Of a stretch of 7,578 bases of DNA, positions 1 through 6,780 are shown piece by piece (positions within the stretch are counted from its first letter, which is position 1; each line of letters starts with the position of its first letter). The position numbers and the translations under genes are program-made. The notes beneath the pieces were generated by a model. It saw only the letters and a program-made list of their open reading frames with translations. It was not told the origin of the DNA and ran no database searches. The stretch comes from an uncultured Eubacteriales bacterium (GTDB lineage Bacteria; Bacillota; Clostridia; Lachnospirales; Lachnospiraceae), in the NCBI GenBank assembly GCA_900321915.1, contig ONXW01000312.1, positions 1-7,578 on the forward strand. Reading direction: 5' to 3'.

Positions 1-133
1 ACATTTCTGTTGCACTGTCCTGGGAGTCGCCTCCACCAGACGTTATCTGGCATCCTGCCCTGTGAAGCCCGGACTTTCCTCTCCTGCGGCCTTTCGGCCC
101 CTGCAGCAGCGACCATCTGTCCGGCTCAAAACA
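1..133 (-). ncRNA. rnpB: RNase P RNA, 5' portion (partial)
   Basis: This is the catalytic RNA of ribonuclease P, which removes 5' leaders from precursor tRNAs. Read on the minus strand, it carries the near-universal conserved segment GAGGAAAGTCCGGGCTTC (83-66), then CAGGGCAGGATGCCAG, and the conserved CAGTGCAACAGAAA (17-4). These match the 5' half of the E. coli RNA closely. Visible helices agree. A P3-like hairpin has outer CTGC/GCAG and inner GGCC-GAAA-GGCC (106-84). CCAGA/TCTGG closes a TAACG loop (50-36), and GGAG-GCGA-CTCC (34-23) has a GNRA tetraloop. The layout looks like type A, usual in Clostridia, not the Bacillus type B. The 5' end is set near 133 from the promoter spacing and could be off by several bases. 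The rest of the RNA, including the P4 partner strand and the 3' end, lies beyond the left edge. Confidence 0.95.
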
Positions 134-139
134 TTAGGA

Positions 140-168
140 AGTTTATCAGATACTCCGGGAAACTTCAA
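140..168 (-). promoter_or_regulatory. Predicted sigma-A promoter of rnpB
   Basis: On the minus strand a -35 box TTGAAG (168-163, 4 of 6 to TTGACA) is followed by exactly 17 bp and a -10 box TAAACT (145-140, 4 of 6 to TATAAT). A TG one base upstream of the -10 (148-147) makes it an extended -10. Transcription would start about seven bases downstream, near 133, just before the first recognisable RNase P RNA bases. Position and spacing fit well; the boxes themselves are only moderate matches. The -35 lies inside a dyad, CGGG-ACTT-G-AAGT-TT-CCCG (174-156). Confidence 0.7.
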
Positions 169-171
169 GTC

Positions 172-198
172 CCGTGGATAAAAACATATCCCCGGATA
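172..198. repeat. Overlapping inverted repeats upstream of rnpB promoter
   Basis: On the minus strand, TATCC (198-194), GGATA (191-187) and TATCC (180-176) alternate in orientation, so the middle element can pair with either neighbour. The downstream pairing is the longer: CCGGGGATA (195-187) against TATCCACGG (180-172) matches at 8 of 9 positions around a TGTTTT loop. The element ends four bases before the -35 box of rnpB. It may be an operator, or a hairpin in a longer transcript, or chance. No T-run follows, so it does not look like a terminator. Confidence 0.4.
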
Positions 199-199
199 C

Positions 200-208
200 A
201 GTATATCA
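200..208 (-). promoter_or_regulatory. Possible second, upstream extended -10 element
   Basis: The minus strand reads TG-A-TATACT (TG at 208-207, hexamer 205-200), a 5-of-6 match to TATAAT with the extended TG motif. No -35 box is present at 16-18 bp upstream, where the sequence is GC-rich (GGGCAG). If active it would start transcription near 193, about 60 bases ahead of the main rnpB start, and the transcript would begin within the TATCC/GGATA dyad. Such a match can arise by chance, so it is only a candidate. Confidence 0.25.
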
Positions 209-506
209 CGTCCGGGGCGGGCCTGCCCGGTCCCGGCGGATCAAATCTCCCGGGGTGATGAACCTGGTGTGCTTTTGCCGATCGCAAGCCTGTTTCCTGC
301 CTTTATGATCTGCCCGGAATGGTCAGATGAAGAGGTTTTTTTCGGAATATGCACACCGGGATGCTTCATGGATGCTTGTTTTGATGCATTTCCCGGCAGA
401 TTCAGCATAAAGTCACTGTCATTTCCCGGAAATCCGCCCCCCGGGAGTCCCTTGTCAAAGGACATGATCTGCTTTTCATGTCCCCGACAGAAATGCAGGG
501 GGGATT

Positions 507-554
507 CCGGCAGAAAAAGGAACCGGCAGAAAAAAGGGCCGGTAGAAAAAGGGG
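507..554. repeat. Three tandem 16-bp units abutting the terminator
   Basis: Plus-strand units start at 507, 523 and 539: CCGGCAGAAAAAGGAA, CCGGCAGAAAAAAGGG and CCGGTAGAAAAAGGGG. They differ from one another at only a few positions. The A-run of the third unit (546-550) is, on the transcribed minus strand, the T-tract of the operon terminator. Transcripts that read past it would meet two further U-runs of five to six bases, each followed by CUGCCGG. A weaker related sequence, CCGACAGAAAT, begins at 484, and CCGGCAGA also occurs alone at 393. The array looks like local duplication of the terminator tail. Confidence 0.8.
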
Positions 555-571
555 GCTGTTCTCACAGCCCC
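546..571 (-). terminator. Intrinsic terminator of the dgt-dnaG-rpoD operon
   Basis: On the minus strand GGGGCTGT (571-564), a GAGA tetraloop (563-560) and ACAGCCCC (559-552) form a perfect 8-bp GC-rich stem closed by a GNRA-type loop. One C follows, then TTTTT (550-546). It begins 16 bp past the stop codon of the kinase gene. Read on the plus strand the stem is followed by AATATG, not a T-run, so it acts only on leftward transcription and separates the operon from rnpB. Confidence 0.93.
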
Positions 572-587
572 AATATGTGTGAAATAA

Positions 588-2237
588 TTATACGTTGAAT
601 ATCCCGCCGCCGACAAATTCCCTGATCAGGGAGTTTCCGGGCACATATTCGCTGGAGATGCACATGAAATAATCCAGGAATTTGAGAAGGCGCTTCGCCT
701 CCTGGTATTCCTCGCAGTTCCGCGGAATGTTGCAGAGAAGCGGCTCCGCGAACTGCTTAAGAACGGCCAGCTCGTAGACCAGGGCGGAGTTGAACATGAC
801 GTCCGCGTCTTCCTGGTACGGGAAGATATTTCTCTCTTCGCCCCGCCGCACGGAATCCCACCGCCTGATGGTGTCGCGTGCGCTTGCCCCGCGCTTCCTG
901 GCGTCACGTATGATACGCCGGACGAGCCTGCCGTCCGTGGTGGGGATACGGTTCTGGTTGTCGATATTCAGCTGCGTCAGCGCGCTGATATAGATCCGGA
1001 ATTTCTTGTCTGGCGGGAGGGAGTGGGACATCTTCTCATTCAGGCAGTGGATACCCTCGATGACCAGCACATCCTCAGGGCCGAGCCTGAGGAAATCTCC
1101 CTTGTATTCCCTCTTCCCGCTCACGAAGTTGAACCGCGGGAGCTCTACCTCCTCGCCCGCCAGGAGCCTGCACATATCCTCGTTGAACTGGCGGACGTCA
1201 ATGGCATCCAGGTTTTCAAAATCATATTCCCCGTTCTCATCCTTCGGGGTGTCCTCCCGGTTGACAAAGTAATTGTCCGCCTCGATGGGGTGCGGCCGCA
1301 TGCCCAGAGCCGCCAGCTGGATGCTCAGCCGGTGGGAAAAGGTGGTCTTCCCGGAGGAGGACGGCCCGGCGATCATCACAATCTTCCTGCCGGAAGTCAC
1401 GATGGTCTCCGCGATGTCGCCGATGCACTTCTCCTGCAGCGCCTCCTGCATCAGGATAATCTCCCTGGTCTTCCCCTCCGCAATGGCGGTATTCAGGGTT
1501 CCTACATCGCAGATTCCGAGCTTCCGGCTCCATTCTTCCGAAGCCCTCTGGATTTGGAACAGCTTCCCGCTCGCCTCTATCGGCGGAAGGTACTCCGGAT
1601 CCTTCTTTTTCGGAGTGTTGACGATAAATCCCCGGTCATACAGTTCCAGGCTGTAAACCCTGACAAATCCGGTGCTTGGAACCATATATCCGTAAAAATA
1701 GTTGTCATAATTCTCAATACTGTATATGTTGACGCTGGAAGCGATGCGGTAACGGAAAAGCCTCTCCCTGTCCTCCATCCCGTGGCGCCGGAACATATCG
1801 ATGGCATCATCCGTGTTCATGCTCCGCTTGTGGATCACCAGGTCCTGCTCCGTAATTTCCCGCATCCTCGCGTAAACCCTGTCAAGCTCCTCCTGCGTCA
1901 CGGCCCTGCCGTCCATGCGCTCCATATACAGGCCGCTTCCGATGGTGAAGCAGGCAGTGAGCTGGTTCACATCCTTACCGTACACATCGTACCAGGCCTT
2001 CAGCAGCAGGAAGAGGGTGCTTCTCCGGTAAGCGCTGAGTCCCGCTTTGTCCCGTGCCGTCAGGAAAACGATCTCCGACTCTTTTTCAAGCTTCCGGTGC
2101 AGCTCCCTGAGCCGCCCGTTCACTGAAGCCATCAGTATGTCACTGTCAAAAAGATGCTGATAATCCGCCGCTATCTCCTGGAACGTCGTGCCGTGCTCAT
2201 ATTCCCGGGTCTCCCCGTTCACAATAACCCTGACCAT
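588..2237 (-). CDS. TGS/ThrRS-like domain fused to uridine kinase-type nucleoside kinase
   Basis: A 549-residue cytoplasmic protein of the clostridial 'nucleoside kinase' family. Residues 1-60 form a TGS domain. Residues about 60-240 resemble the second N-terminal (editing) domain of threonyl-tRNA synthetase. Residues about 283-500 are a phosphoribulokinase/uridine-kinase P-loop domain with Walker A GPSSSGKT (291-298), DNYF (321-324), a Walker B-like strand ending in IEG (393-395) and an Arg-rich lid near 440-450. Family knowledge suggests NTP-dependent phosphorylation of uridine or another nucleoside; the exact substrate cannot be read from sequence. The ThrRS editing residues are replaced (R72, F76, F181, M185 at the aligned sites), so that module is probably not a deacylase. 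An in-frame TTG at 2261 is less likely than the ATG at 2237, which has AAGGAGG five bases upstream. The gene lies 50 bp after yqfO, is last in the operon and ends in TAA just before the terminator. Canonical Udk is a kinase domain alone, so no symbol is given. Confidence 0.9.
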   Translation of the reverse strand: MVRVIVNGETREYEHGTTFQEIAADYQHLFDSDILMASVNGRLRELHRKLEKESEIVFLTARDKAGLSAYRRSTLFLLLKAWYDVYGKDVNQLTACFTIGSGLYMERMDGRAVTQEELDRVYARMREITEQDLVIHKRSMNTDDAIDMFRRHGMEDRERLFRYRIASSVNIYSIENYDNYFYGYMVPSTGFVRVYSLELYDRGFIVNTPKKKDPEYLPPIEASGKLFQIQRASEEWSRKLGICDVGTLNTAIAEGKTREIILMQEALQEKCIGDIAETIVTSGRKIVMIAGPSSSGKTTFSHRLSIQLAALGMRPHPIEADNYFVNREDTPKDENGEYDFENLDAIDVRQFNEDMCRLLAGEEVELPRFNFVSGKREYKGDFLRLGPEDVLVIEGIHCLNEKMSHSLPPDKKFRIYISALTQLNIDNQNRIPTTDGRLVRRIIRDARKRGASARDTIRRWDSVRRGEERNIFPYQEDADVMFNSALVYELAVLKQFAEPLLCNIPRNCEEYQEAKRLLKFLDYFMCISSEYVPGNSLIREFVGGGIFNV

Positions 2238-2242
2238 CGCTG

Positions 2243-2249
2243 CCTCCTT
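2243..2249 (-). promoter_or_regulatory. Ribosome binding site deciding the kinase start
   Basis: AAGGAGG, a full match to the anti-Shine-Dalgarno core, lies five bases before the ATG at 2237. The alternative TTG at 2261 would place this motif inside the reading frame and add eight residues (TERKEAA region) unlike a TGS N-terminus, so 2237 is chosen. Confidence 0.85.
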
Positions 2250-2287
2250 CCTTTCTGTCAATGTCTTTCTCCGGCCCTGTCCTCTTT

Positions 2288-3088
2288 TCAGACGATCTTC
2301 TGCGGGAAAATGTCTGCGGCCCGCCGGATCTTCACTTCCCGCGGGAGCATTTTCCCGAGATACTTCTCCATGATCGGCATGAAGATGTGCTCTATCCCGT
2401 AGTGTCCCGCATCAATGACGGCAAGCCCCTGCTCCGCGGCGTCCAGCCCCTCGTGGTGGCTGATGTCGCCGGTAATATAGACGTCCGCCCCCTTCAGGAG
2501 CGCGAGCCCCGTCTCGCTCCCCCCGGATCCGGGACAGACTGCCGCCCTTATGAGCTTCCGCCCCGAATCGAGGTCCCCGAATACGCTGACGCCGGGGATG
2601 TTAAAGACCTCCTTCACCCGCCGGGCGAGCTCCATGAGCGTCACCTGCTCCGGAAGGCTTCCGCAGACGCCGATGCCGTAGGGCTTTCCGTCCGGCAGGG
2701 TTCCGAGTGTTTCCAGGACCTCCGTCTCCGAAAGCCCCAGCATCTCAGCCGCCGTATCCGCCATGCATCCCGGCGCGGCGTCAAAATTCGTATGCATCGC
2801 AAAACAGCAGATATCATCCCGGATAAGCCGGAGAATCCTGCGCCCTACAAAATCGGAATCATTCACCTTCTTTATCCCCTTAAAAATCAGGGGATGATGG
2901 GAAATGATCATGTCGGCGCCCCACTCCTCCGCCTGGCTTATCACCTCATCCGTCACATCCACCGCCAGGAGAATCCGGGATACCTCCCGGTCGGACCGCC
3001 CCGCCAGAAGCCCCGGGTTGTCCCAGTCGCAGGCCAGATTTGCCGGCGCAAGCTCCTCACAGATCCGGATTATCTCATCGCATCTCAT
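2288..3088 (-). CDS. yqfO: Nif3-like dinuclear metal center protein
   Basis: A 266-residue member of the Nif3/YbgI/YqfO family, toroidal hexamers that bind a pair of metal ions. The biochemical role is unsettled; hydrolase or GTP cyclohydrolase I type 2 names in databases are weakly founded. The family metal ligands are all visible: H64 and H65 in ISHHPLIF, D103 in MHTNFDA, H229 and E233 in DAGHYGIE. The conserved DWDNPG lies at 21-26. Length fits the short E. coli YbgI form; the CutA1/PII-like insert of the roughly 370-residue B. subtilis YqfO is absent. A TTG at 3112 would add eight residues, but the ATG at 3088 has AGGGAGG six bases upstream and gives the usual N-terminus ([15 protein letters not shown]). 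It overlaps the end of trmK by 14 bp, which suggests translational coupling; the same trmK-yqfO pair is known in Bacillus. Confidence 0.93.
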   Translation of the reverse strand: MRCDEIIRICEELAPANLACDWDNPGLLAGRSDREVSRILLAVDVTDEVISQAEEWGADMIISHHPLIFKGIKKVNDSDFVGRRILRLIRDDICCFAMHTNFDAAPGCMADTAAEMLGLSETEVLETLGTLPDGKPYGIGVCGSLPEQVTLMELARRVKEVFNIPGVSVFGDLDSGRKLIRAAVCPGSGGSETGLALLKGADVYITGDISHHEGLDAAEQGLAVIDAGHYGIEHIFMPIMEKYLGKMLPREVKIRRAADIFPQKIV

Positions 3089-3776
3089 CCGCTGCCTCCC
3101 TGTTTTCCGCAAGTATCAAGTCTATTTCCCGAAGCCGCCTTAAGGCTGCCTCTGTCCTGCGCGCCGCAAGATTCTCCCTGATCCCGGAAAGGGAAAGGTA
3201 CTCCTTTTCCAGGTATTCCGAGAGCACAGGGTCCTTCCCCTGTACAAGGCAGCGCCCGTAACGGTAATAGCAGGCGCGCTCCATGGGGCCGCCCCCCTGC
3301 CGCGCGTCGAGAATCACATAAAACTTTCCCGTATCCACCAGCATCATCTCCCTGGCAATATGCATCCCGTGGTCATACAGGTACCGGCGGACCGTCTCCG
3401 GCTCAGACTGCGGGGAGAGCACCAGCTGACGGAGGCATTTTACCACCGCTTCCCCTTCCGAAAGGATCCGGCAGGTAAGCGGGCCTCCCATCCCGGCGAT
3501 GACGGCGCATTCCGCCTCCCCGGGCGCAATCTTTCCGAACCCGTCCGAAAGCCGGGTTTCTATCTTCCCTGTGAGGCCGCAGGCGGCGATATTCTTCCGG
3601 GCCTGGGCCAGGGGGCCGGTCCGGACGTCGCAGGCATACGCGGCGGGTACGATCCCGTCCTGCACCAGCGAGATTGGAAGAAACCCGTGGTCGGTGCCGA
3701 TGTCCGCCGTGACAAGCCCGGGTTCCACAAAGGACGCTATCGCCTTAAGCCGTCCGGAAAGGTTCACATTACTCAT
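3075..3776 (-). CDS. trmK: tRNA (adenine22-N1)-methyltransferase TrmK
   Basis: A 233-residue class I SAM-dependent methyltransferase of the TrmK (YqfN) family, which makes m1A at position 22 in the D-arm region of bacterial tRNAs. Visible motifs are the SAM-binding loop [11 protein letters not shown] (25-35), the acidic end of strand 2 in ACDV (D50), the GMGG motif (95-98) and LSPQSE (120-125), all characteristic of TrmK. The Rossmann domain covers about residues 1-160. The C-terminal 50 residues are charged and helical, matching the coiled-coil domain thought to help hold tRNA. The ATG overlaps the end of rpoD by 8 bp and has GAAGGA eight bases upstream, inside the rpoD coding sequence. Position directly after the sigma factor gene matches the Bacillus sigA-trmK order, apart from the cccA gene found between them there. 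Length is normal for the family and nothing appears damaged. Confidence 0.95.
   Translation of the reverse strand: MSNVNLSGRLKAIASFVEPGLVTADIGTDHGFLPISLVQDGIVPAAYACDVRTGPLAQARKNIAACGLTGKIETRLSDGFGKIAPGEAECAVIAGMGGPLTCRILSEGEAVVKCLRQLVLSPQSEPETVRRYLYDHGMHIAREMMLVDTGKFYVILDARQGGGPMERACYYRYGRCLVQGKDPVLSEYLEKEYLSLSGIRENLAARRTEAALRRLREIDLILAENREAADEMR
3095..3101 (-). promoter_or_regulatory. Ribosome binding site deciding the yqfO start
   Basis: AGGGAGG on the minus strand lies within the last codons of trmK, six bases before the ATG at 3088. No comparable motif precedes the upstream in-frame TTG at 3112, so the shorter protein is preferred. Confidence 0.8.
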
Positions 3777-4992
3777 CCAGATAATCCTTCAGCTTCTTGC
3801 TCCTGCTGGGATGGCGCAGTTTCCGGAGGGCCTTCGCTTCAATCTGGCGGATACGTTCCCTCGTCACATCGAACTCCCTTCCGACCTCCTCCAGCGTCCG
3901 GGGTTTTCCGTCATCCAGGCCGAAGCGGAGGCGGAGAACCTTCTGTTCCCGCTCCGTCAGCGTCGCGAGCGCCTCCATCAGCTGCTCGTGCAGAAGCTTG
4001 GAAGTTGCCGCGTCGATGGGAACTTCCACATTGTCATCCTGTATAAAATCACCGAGGTGGCTGTCCTCTTCCTCTCCGATAGGTGTCTCCAGCGATACCG
4101 GATCCTGGGAAATCTTCATGATCTCCCGCACCCTGTCCACGGAAATATCCATGCGCTCCGCGATCTCCTCCGGCTTCGGCTCCCGCCCCAGTTCCTGGAG
4201 AAGCTGGCGGGACGTACGCACCAGCCGGTTGATGGTCTCAACCATGTGCACCGGTATCCGGATAGTCCTGGCCTGGTCCGCGATAGACCTGGTAATCGCC
4301 TGGCGGATCCACCAGGTGGCGTAGGTGCTGAACTTGAACCCCTTCTTATAGTCGTATTTCTCCACAGCCTTGAGGAGTCCCAGGTTTCCCTCCTGGATCA
4401 GGTCCAGGAACTGCATGCCGCGCCCCACATACCGCTTGGCAATGCTGACGACAAGACGGAGGTTTGCCTCCGCGAGACGTTTCCTCGCCTCCTCGTCGCC
4501 CTCGTCCATGCGGCGGGCATACTCAATCTCCTCGTCCGCGGAGAGAAGGGGTACCTTGCCGATCTCCTTCAGGTACATCCTGACGGGGTCTGTCACACTG
4601 ATGCCTTCCGGGACATTCAGGGAAATACTGTTGACATCCAGGTCAGCGTCCGGGTCGAGATTGTCCTCCTCCTGCTGTTCCAGGAAGAAATCCGGATCCA
4701 TGTCAAGGCCGTCCTCCGGCCGTAGCACATCCACGTTGTTGTCGTCAAGGAAGTCATAAATCCTGTCGAGCTGTTCAGGCCGCAGAACTTCTCCGCGGAA
4801 GAACCTGGTCACTTCAGATTCCTCCAGCACATTCTTTTTGCTGTGGGCCAGTTCCAGGAGTCTCTGCAGTTTCTCCGCAAAATCCTGTTCCCGGGCTTCC
4901 CGTTCCGCAGCCGCCTTCATCTCCTCGGCGGAAATCTCCGAAGCAGAAATCTCTGCCGGTTCATTCTTCGCCAGTGCCTGTTTTCTCGTCAT
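3769..4992 (-). CDS. rpoD: RNA polymerase primary sigma factor RpoD/SigA
   Basis: A 407-residue group 1 sigma factor that directs core RNA polymerase to housekeeping promoters. A compact region 1.1 lies at about 38-90, followed by an acidic linker (91-120, rich in Asp and Glu) and region 1.2 from [16 protein letters not shown] (135-150). Region 2 spans about 173-243, with the core-binding [20 protein letters not shown] (196-215) and region 2.3/2.4 ([17 protein letters not shown], 224-240) that melts and reads the -10. Region 3 covers about 245-325, with the 3.2 finger near GDFIQDD (314-320). The region 4.2 helix-turn-helix (367-394, [18 protein letters not shown]) reads the -35. The long 1.2-2.1 non-conserved region of proteobacterial RpoD is absent, as in Firmicutes. 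The ATG overlaps the dnaG stop as ATGA and has AAGGAGG eight bases upstream. An internal promoter within dnaG is common in this operon but was not identified here. Confidence 0.98.
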   Translation of the reverse strand: MTRKQALAKNEPAEISASEISAEEMKAAAEREAREQDFAEKLQRLLELAHSKKNVLEESEVTRFFRGEVLRPEQLDRIYDFLDDNNVDVLRPEDGLDMDPDFFLEQQEEDNLDPDADLDVNSISLNVPEGISVTDPVRMYLKEIGKVPLLSADEEIEYARRMDEGDEEARKRLAEANLRLVVSIAKRYVGRGMQFLDLIQEGNLGLLKAVEKYDYKKGFKFSTYATWWIRQAITRSIADQARTIRIPVHMVETINRLVRTSRQLLQELGREPKPEEIAERMDISVDRVREIMKISQDPVSLETPIGEEEDSHLGDFIQDDNVEVPIDAATSKLLHEQLMEALATLTEREQKVLRLRFGLDDGKPRTLEEVGREFDVTRERIRQIEAKALRKLRHPSRSKKLKDYLDE

Positions 4993-6764
4993 TGAAACAG
5001 CCTCCTTAGTTCCGCCTGTTCCCGGATCAGTTTCTGCAGCGTGTCGATATCCGTCGCATTTTTGATTCTCGTGTCCAGGCTGTTCTTTTTAATACGCTTT
5101 ACGGTCTCAGCAAACGCTTTCCGGTGTTCCTCCCCCTCCAGAGGCTCTCTCAGGTCCTCATTGAACAGGGATGCAGCCTCCCGGTATGTCCCCTCATCAT
5201 CGATGTAGCGGGACAGAATCGCTGCCGCATTGACTTTACCATCCACCGCCTTTCTATGTTCTTCAAAAACATCCTCCGCCGCCCTGCGGTAGAGGGGTTC
5301 CGTAAAATCTTCCGGCCCCAGCTTTCCCTCCAGGAGGGCGAACAGGGACGGGTCCTCGATAAGCCAGGTGAGAAGGAGCCGCTCCGACTGCCGGATGCCC
5401 TCATCCTTTCCCTTTTTTCTCCTGTCATTCCTTTGGACGGGTCCCGGTTCCCCGGCCTGCGCCGGGGCGGAACCCTTCATTCCCAGCCGGTTGACCAGCT
5501 GCTTCAGCTCGTCCTGGGGGATGTAGAATTCCCTGGCCACCGCCTCCACGTAATTATTCCGCTCCAGCGGCTCCGAAAATTCCAGGAGTTTCCTCGCCGC
5601 CGCGTTATAAAACCGGGTCTTCTGCTCCGGGTCGCTCATGTCGGCGTCCTTCCGGAGCACATCGATCTCGTAGAGGAAGCTGTTCCTCGCCTCCGCGATG
5701 CGTTTCTCAAATTCCTCCGCCCCCAGGTTCTTTATGAACTCATCCGGGTCCTTCCAGGGCCTCATGTTGAGGACCCTGACGGAAATGCCGACGGCCCGCA
5801 GCATCGGGATCGCCCGCAGCGCCGCCTTCACGCCGGCGTCGTCGCTGTCGTAGGTCAGTATCACGGTATCCGTGTATCGGCGAAGGAGCGCCGCGTGCTG
5901 TTCCGTGAGCGACGTGCCCAGGGAAGCCACCGCATTGGAAAAGCCGGCCTGGTGCAGGGCGATGACGTCCATATATCCCTCACAGAGGAGGAGGTATCCC
6001 CTTCTTGCCGTCCTGGCGTAATTGAGTCCGTACAGGTTACGGCTCTTCTCGAAAATCCTGGTTTCCGGGGAATTCAGGTACTTTGGCTCCCCTTCCCCCA
6101 TCACGCGCCCGCCGAAGCCGATGACGCGGTTATTGACATCCATGATGGGGAACATGACGCGGTTCCAGAACTTGTCGTGGACGCCGCGCTCCGAATAGGT
6201 GAACAGCCCTGTCTCCCGGAGGTCCCCGTCCCCGTATCCCTTCTTTTCCTTAAGGTAACGGTACAGGTCATCGCTGGTCTTGTTGGCGTAGCCCAGGCCG
6301 AACCGTTTCATGGTCTCTTCCGTCAGCTTCCGCCTCTTCAGGTATTCGTATCCCTGCTTCCCCTGGGGATTCCTGAGCTGGTAATAGTAATAATTCGCCG
6401 CCAGCCGGTTTATCTCCAGAAGGGTATTCTTCTTTTCCGACGCTTCCCTGGCTTCCCTCGAAAACTCCGCCTTCGGCAGCGTCACCCCCGCCCGCTCGGC
6501 CAGCATCTCCACCGCCTCGCGGAAGGTGAAGTTCTCATACTCCATGACAAAAGTATAGACATTCCCGCTGACGCCGCAGCCGAAGCAGTGGTACATCTGC
6601 CGGTCCGGCATGACGTGGAAAGACGGGGTCTTCTCCCCGTGGAACGGGCACAGCCCGAAATAGCTGTTCCCCGACTTTTTCAGCTTGATATACCCGGAGA
6701 TAATATCCACAATATCATTTCTGGCCCGGACTTCTTCTATCACGTCCTCCGGATAATACGGCAT
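4989..6764 (-). CDS. dnaG: DNA primase DnaG
   Basis: A 591-residue primase that makes RNA primers at the replication fork with the replicative helicase. The N-terminal CHC2 zinc-binding domain has C39, H42, C60 and C63 (CPFH and CFGC). The RNA-polymerase/TOPRIM core runs from about 110 to 370: [10 protein letters not shown] (200-209), GFGGR (216-220), the basic [10 protein letters not shown] (242-251), catalytic E262 in CEGYMD, and the metal-binding Asp cluster D306, D308, D309 in YDSDDAG. KDPDEF follows at 338-343. A low-complexity, charged linker (about 430-455, Gly/Ala/Pro then Arg/Lys) leads to the helicase-interacting C-terminal domain (about 458-591). The length is usual for Firmicutes. 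The ATG has AAGGAG five bases upstream and lies 16 bp after the dgt stop; the stop shares ATGA with the rpoD start. All key residues are present. Confidence 0.98.
   Translation of the reverse strand: MPYYPEDVIEEVRARNDIVDIISGYIKLKKSGNSYFGLCPFHGEKTPSFHVMPDRQMYHCFGCGVSGNVYTFVMEYENFTFREAVEMLAERAGVTLPKAEFSREAREASEKKNTLLEINRLAANYYYYQLRNPQGKQGYEYLKRRKLTEETMKRFGLGYANKTSDDLYRYLKEKKGYGDGDLRETGLFTYSERGVHDKFWNRVMFPIMDVNNRVIGFGGRVMGEGEPKYLNSPETRIFEKSRNLYGLNYARTARRGYLLLCEGYMDVIALHQAGFSNAVASLGTSLTEQHAALLRRYTDTVILTYDSDDAGVKAALRAIPMLRAVGISVRVLNMRPWKDPDEFIKNLGAEEFEKRIAEARNSFLYEIDVLRKDADMSDPEQKTRFYNAAARKLLEFSEPLERNNYVEAVAREFYIPQDELKQLVNRLGMKGSAPAQAGEPGPVQRNDRRKKGKDEGIRQSERLLLTWLIEDPSLFALLEGKLGPEDFTEPLYRRAAEDVFEEHRKAVDGKVNAAAILSRYIDDEGTYREAASLFNEDLREPLEGEEHRKAFAETVKRIKKNSLDTRIKNATDIDTLQKLIREQAELRRLFQ
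5001..5007 (-). promoter_or_regulatory. Ribosome binding site of rpoD inside dnaG
   Basis: AAGGAGG on the minus strand lies in the last codons of dnaG, eight bases before the rpoD ATG at 4992. Such a strong site at a 4-bp gene overlap allows both coupled re-initiation and independent entry of ribosomes, which would fit a higher demand for sigma factor than for primase. Confidence 0.85.
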
Positions 6765-6769
6765 ACTGT

Positions 6770-6775
6770 CTCCTT
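6770..6775 (-). promoter_or_regulatory. Ribosome binding site of dnaG
   Basis: AAGGAG on the minus strand fills much of the 16-bp gap between the dgt stop (6781) and the dnaG ATG (6764), with a five-base spacer. There is no room in the gap for a promoter or terminator, so dgt and dnaG are probably cotranscribed. Confidence 0.85.
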
Positions 6776-6780
6776 CCCGG

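Larger units (their letters stand above)
172..545. other. Intergenic region between operon terminator and rnpB promoter
   Basis: No convincing gene is present in these roughly 375 bp. The open frames here (minus strand from 465, plus strand from 269) lack a Shine-Dalgarno sequence and encode low-complexity, unrecognisable peptides. Structure that can be seen: the dyads next to the rnpB promoter; CATTTCCCGG twice as a direct repeat (387-396 and 420-429, 33 bp apart), the second overlapping the perfect palindrome ATTTCC-C-GGAAAT (421-433); GGATGCTT twice at an 11-bp interval (359-366, 370-377); GACATGA/TCATGTC with an 8-base loop (461-482); and the 16-bp tandem units at 507-554. CCGG occurs 14 times between 155 and 542. 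An unrecognised small RNA cannot be excluded. Confidence 0.6.

Noticed and set aside
453..458. A perfect minus-strand TTGACA in the intergenic region
   Set aside because: The position for a -10 at 17 bp spacing reads GGATTT within a G-rich run and shifting the spacer does not help; no promoter is supported.
241..465. A 74-codon minus-strand open frame in the intergenic region
   Set aside because: No Shine-Dalgarno sequence before its ATG, a low-complexity Gly/Pro/Ser/Lys-rich product, and no recognisable family.
461..482. GACATGA/TCATGTC inverted repeat as a terminator or RNA gene
   Set aside because: A 7-bp AT-containing stem with an 8-base loop and no T-run on either strand; plausible by chance and listed only within the intergenic description.
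269..598. A 109-codon plus-strand open frame in the intergenic region
   Set aside because: It starts at a GTG without a ribosome binding site, runs through the tandem repeats and the terminator hairpin, and enters the kinase gene's 3' end; the product is not protein-like.
1023..2126. A 367-codon open frame on the plus strand opposite the nucleoside kinase gene
   Set aside because: Same pattern: fully inside a real gene on the other strand and no family motif. The same holds for 2261-3181 and 3499-4725.
2256..2261. A perfect minus-strand TTGACA (-35 consensus) in the 50-bp gap before the kinase gene
   Set aside because: At 17 bp downstream the sequence is GATGGT, at the start codon, with no -10-like hexamer. 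The bases are explained as a TTG codon next to the ribosome binding site.
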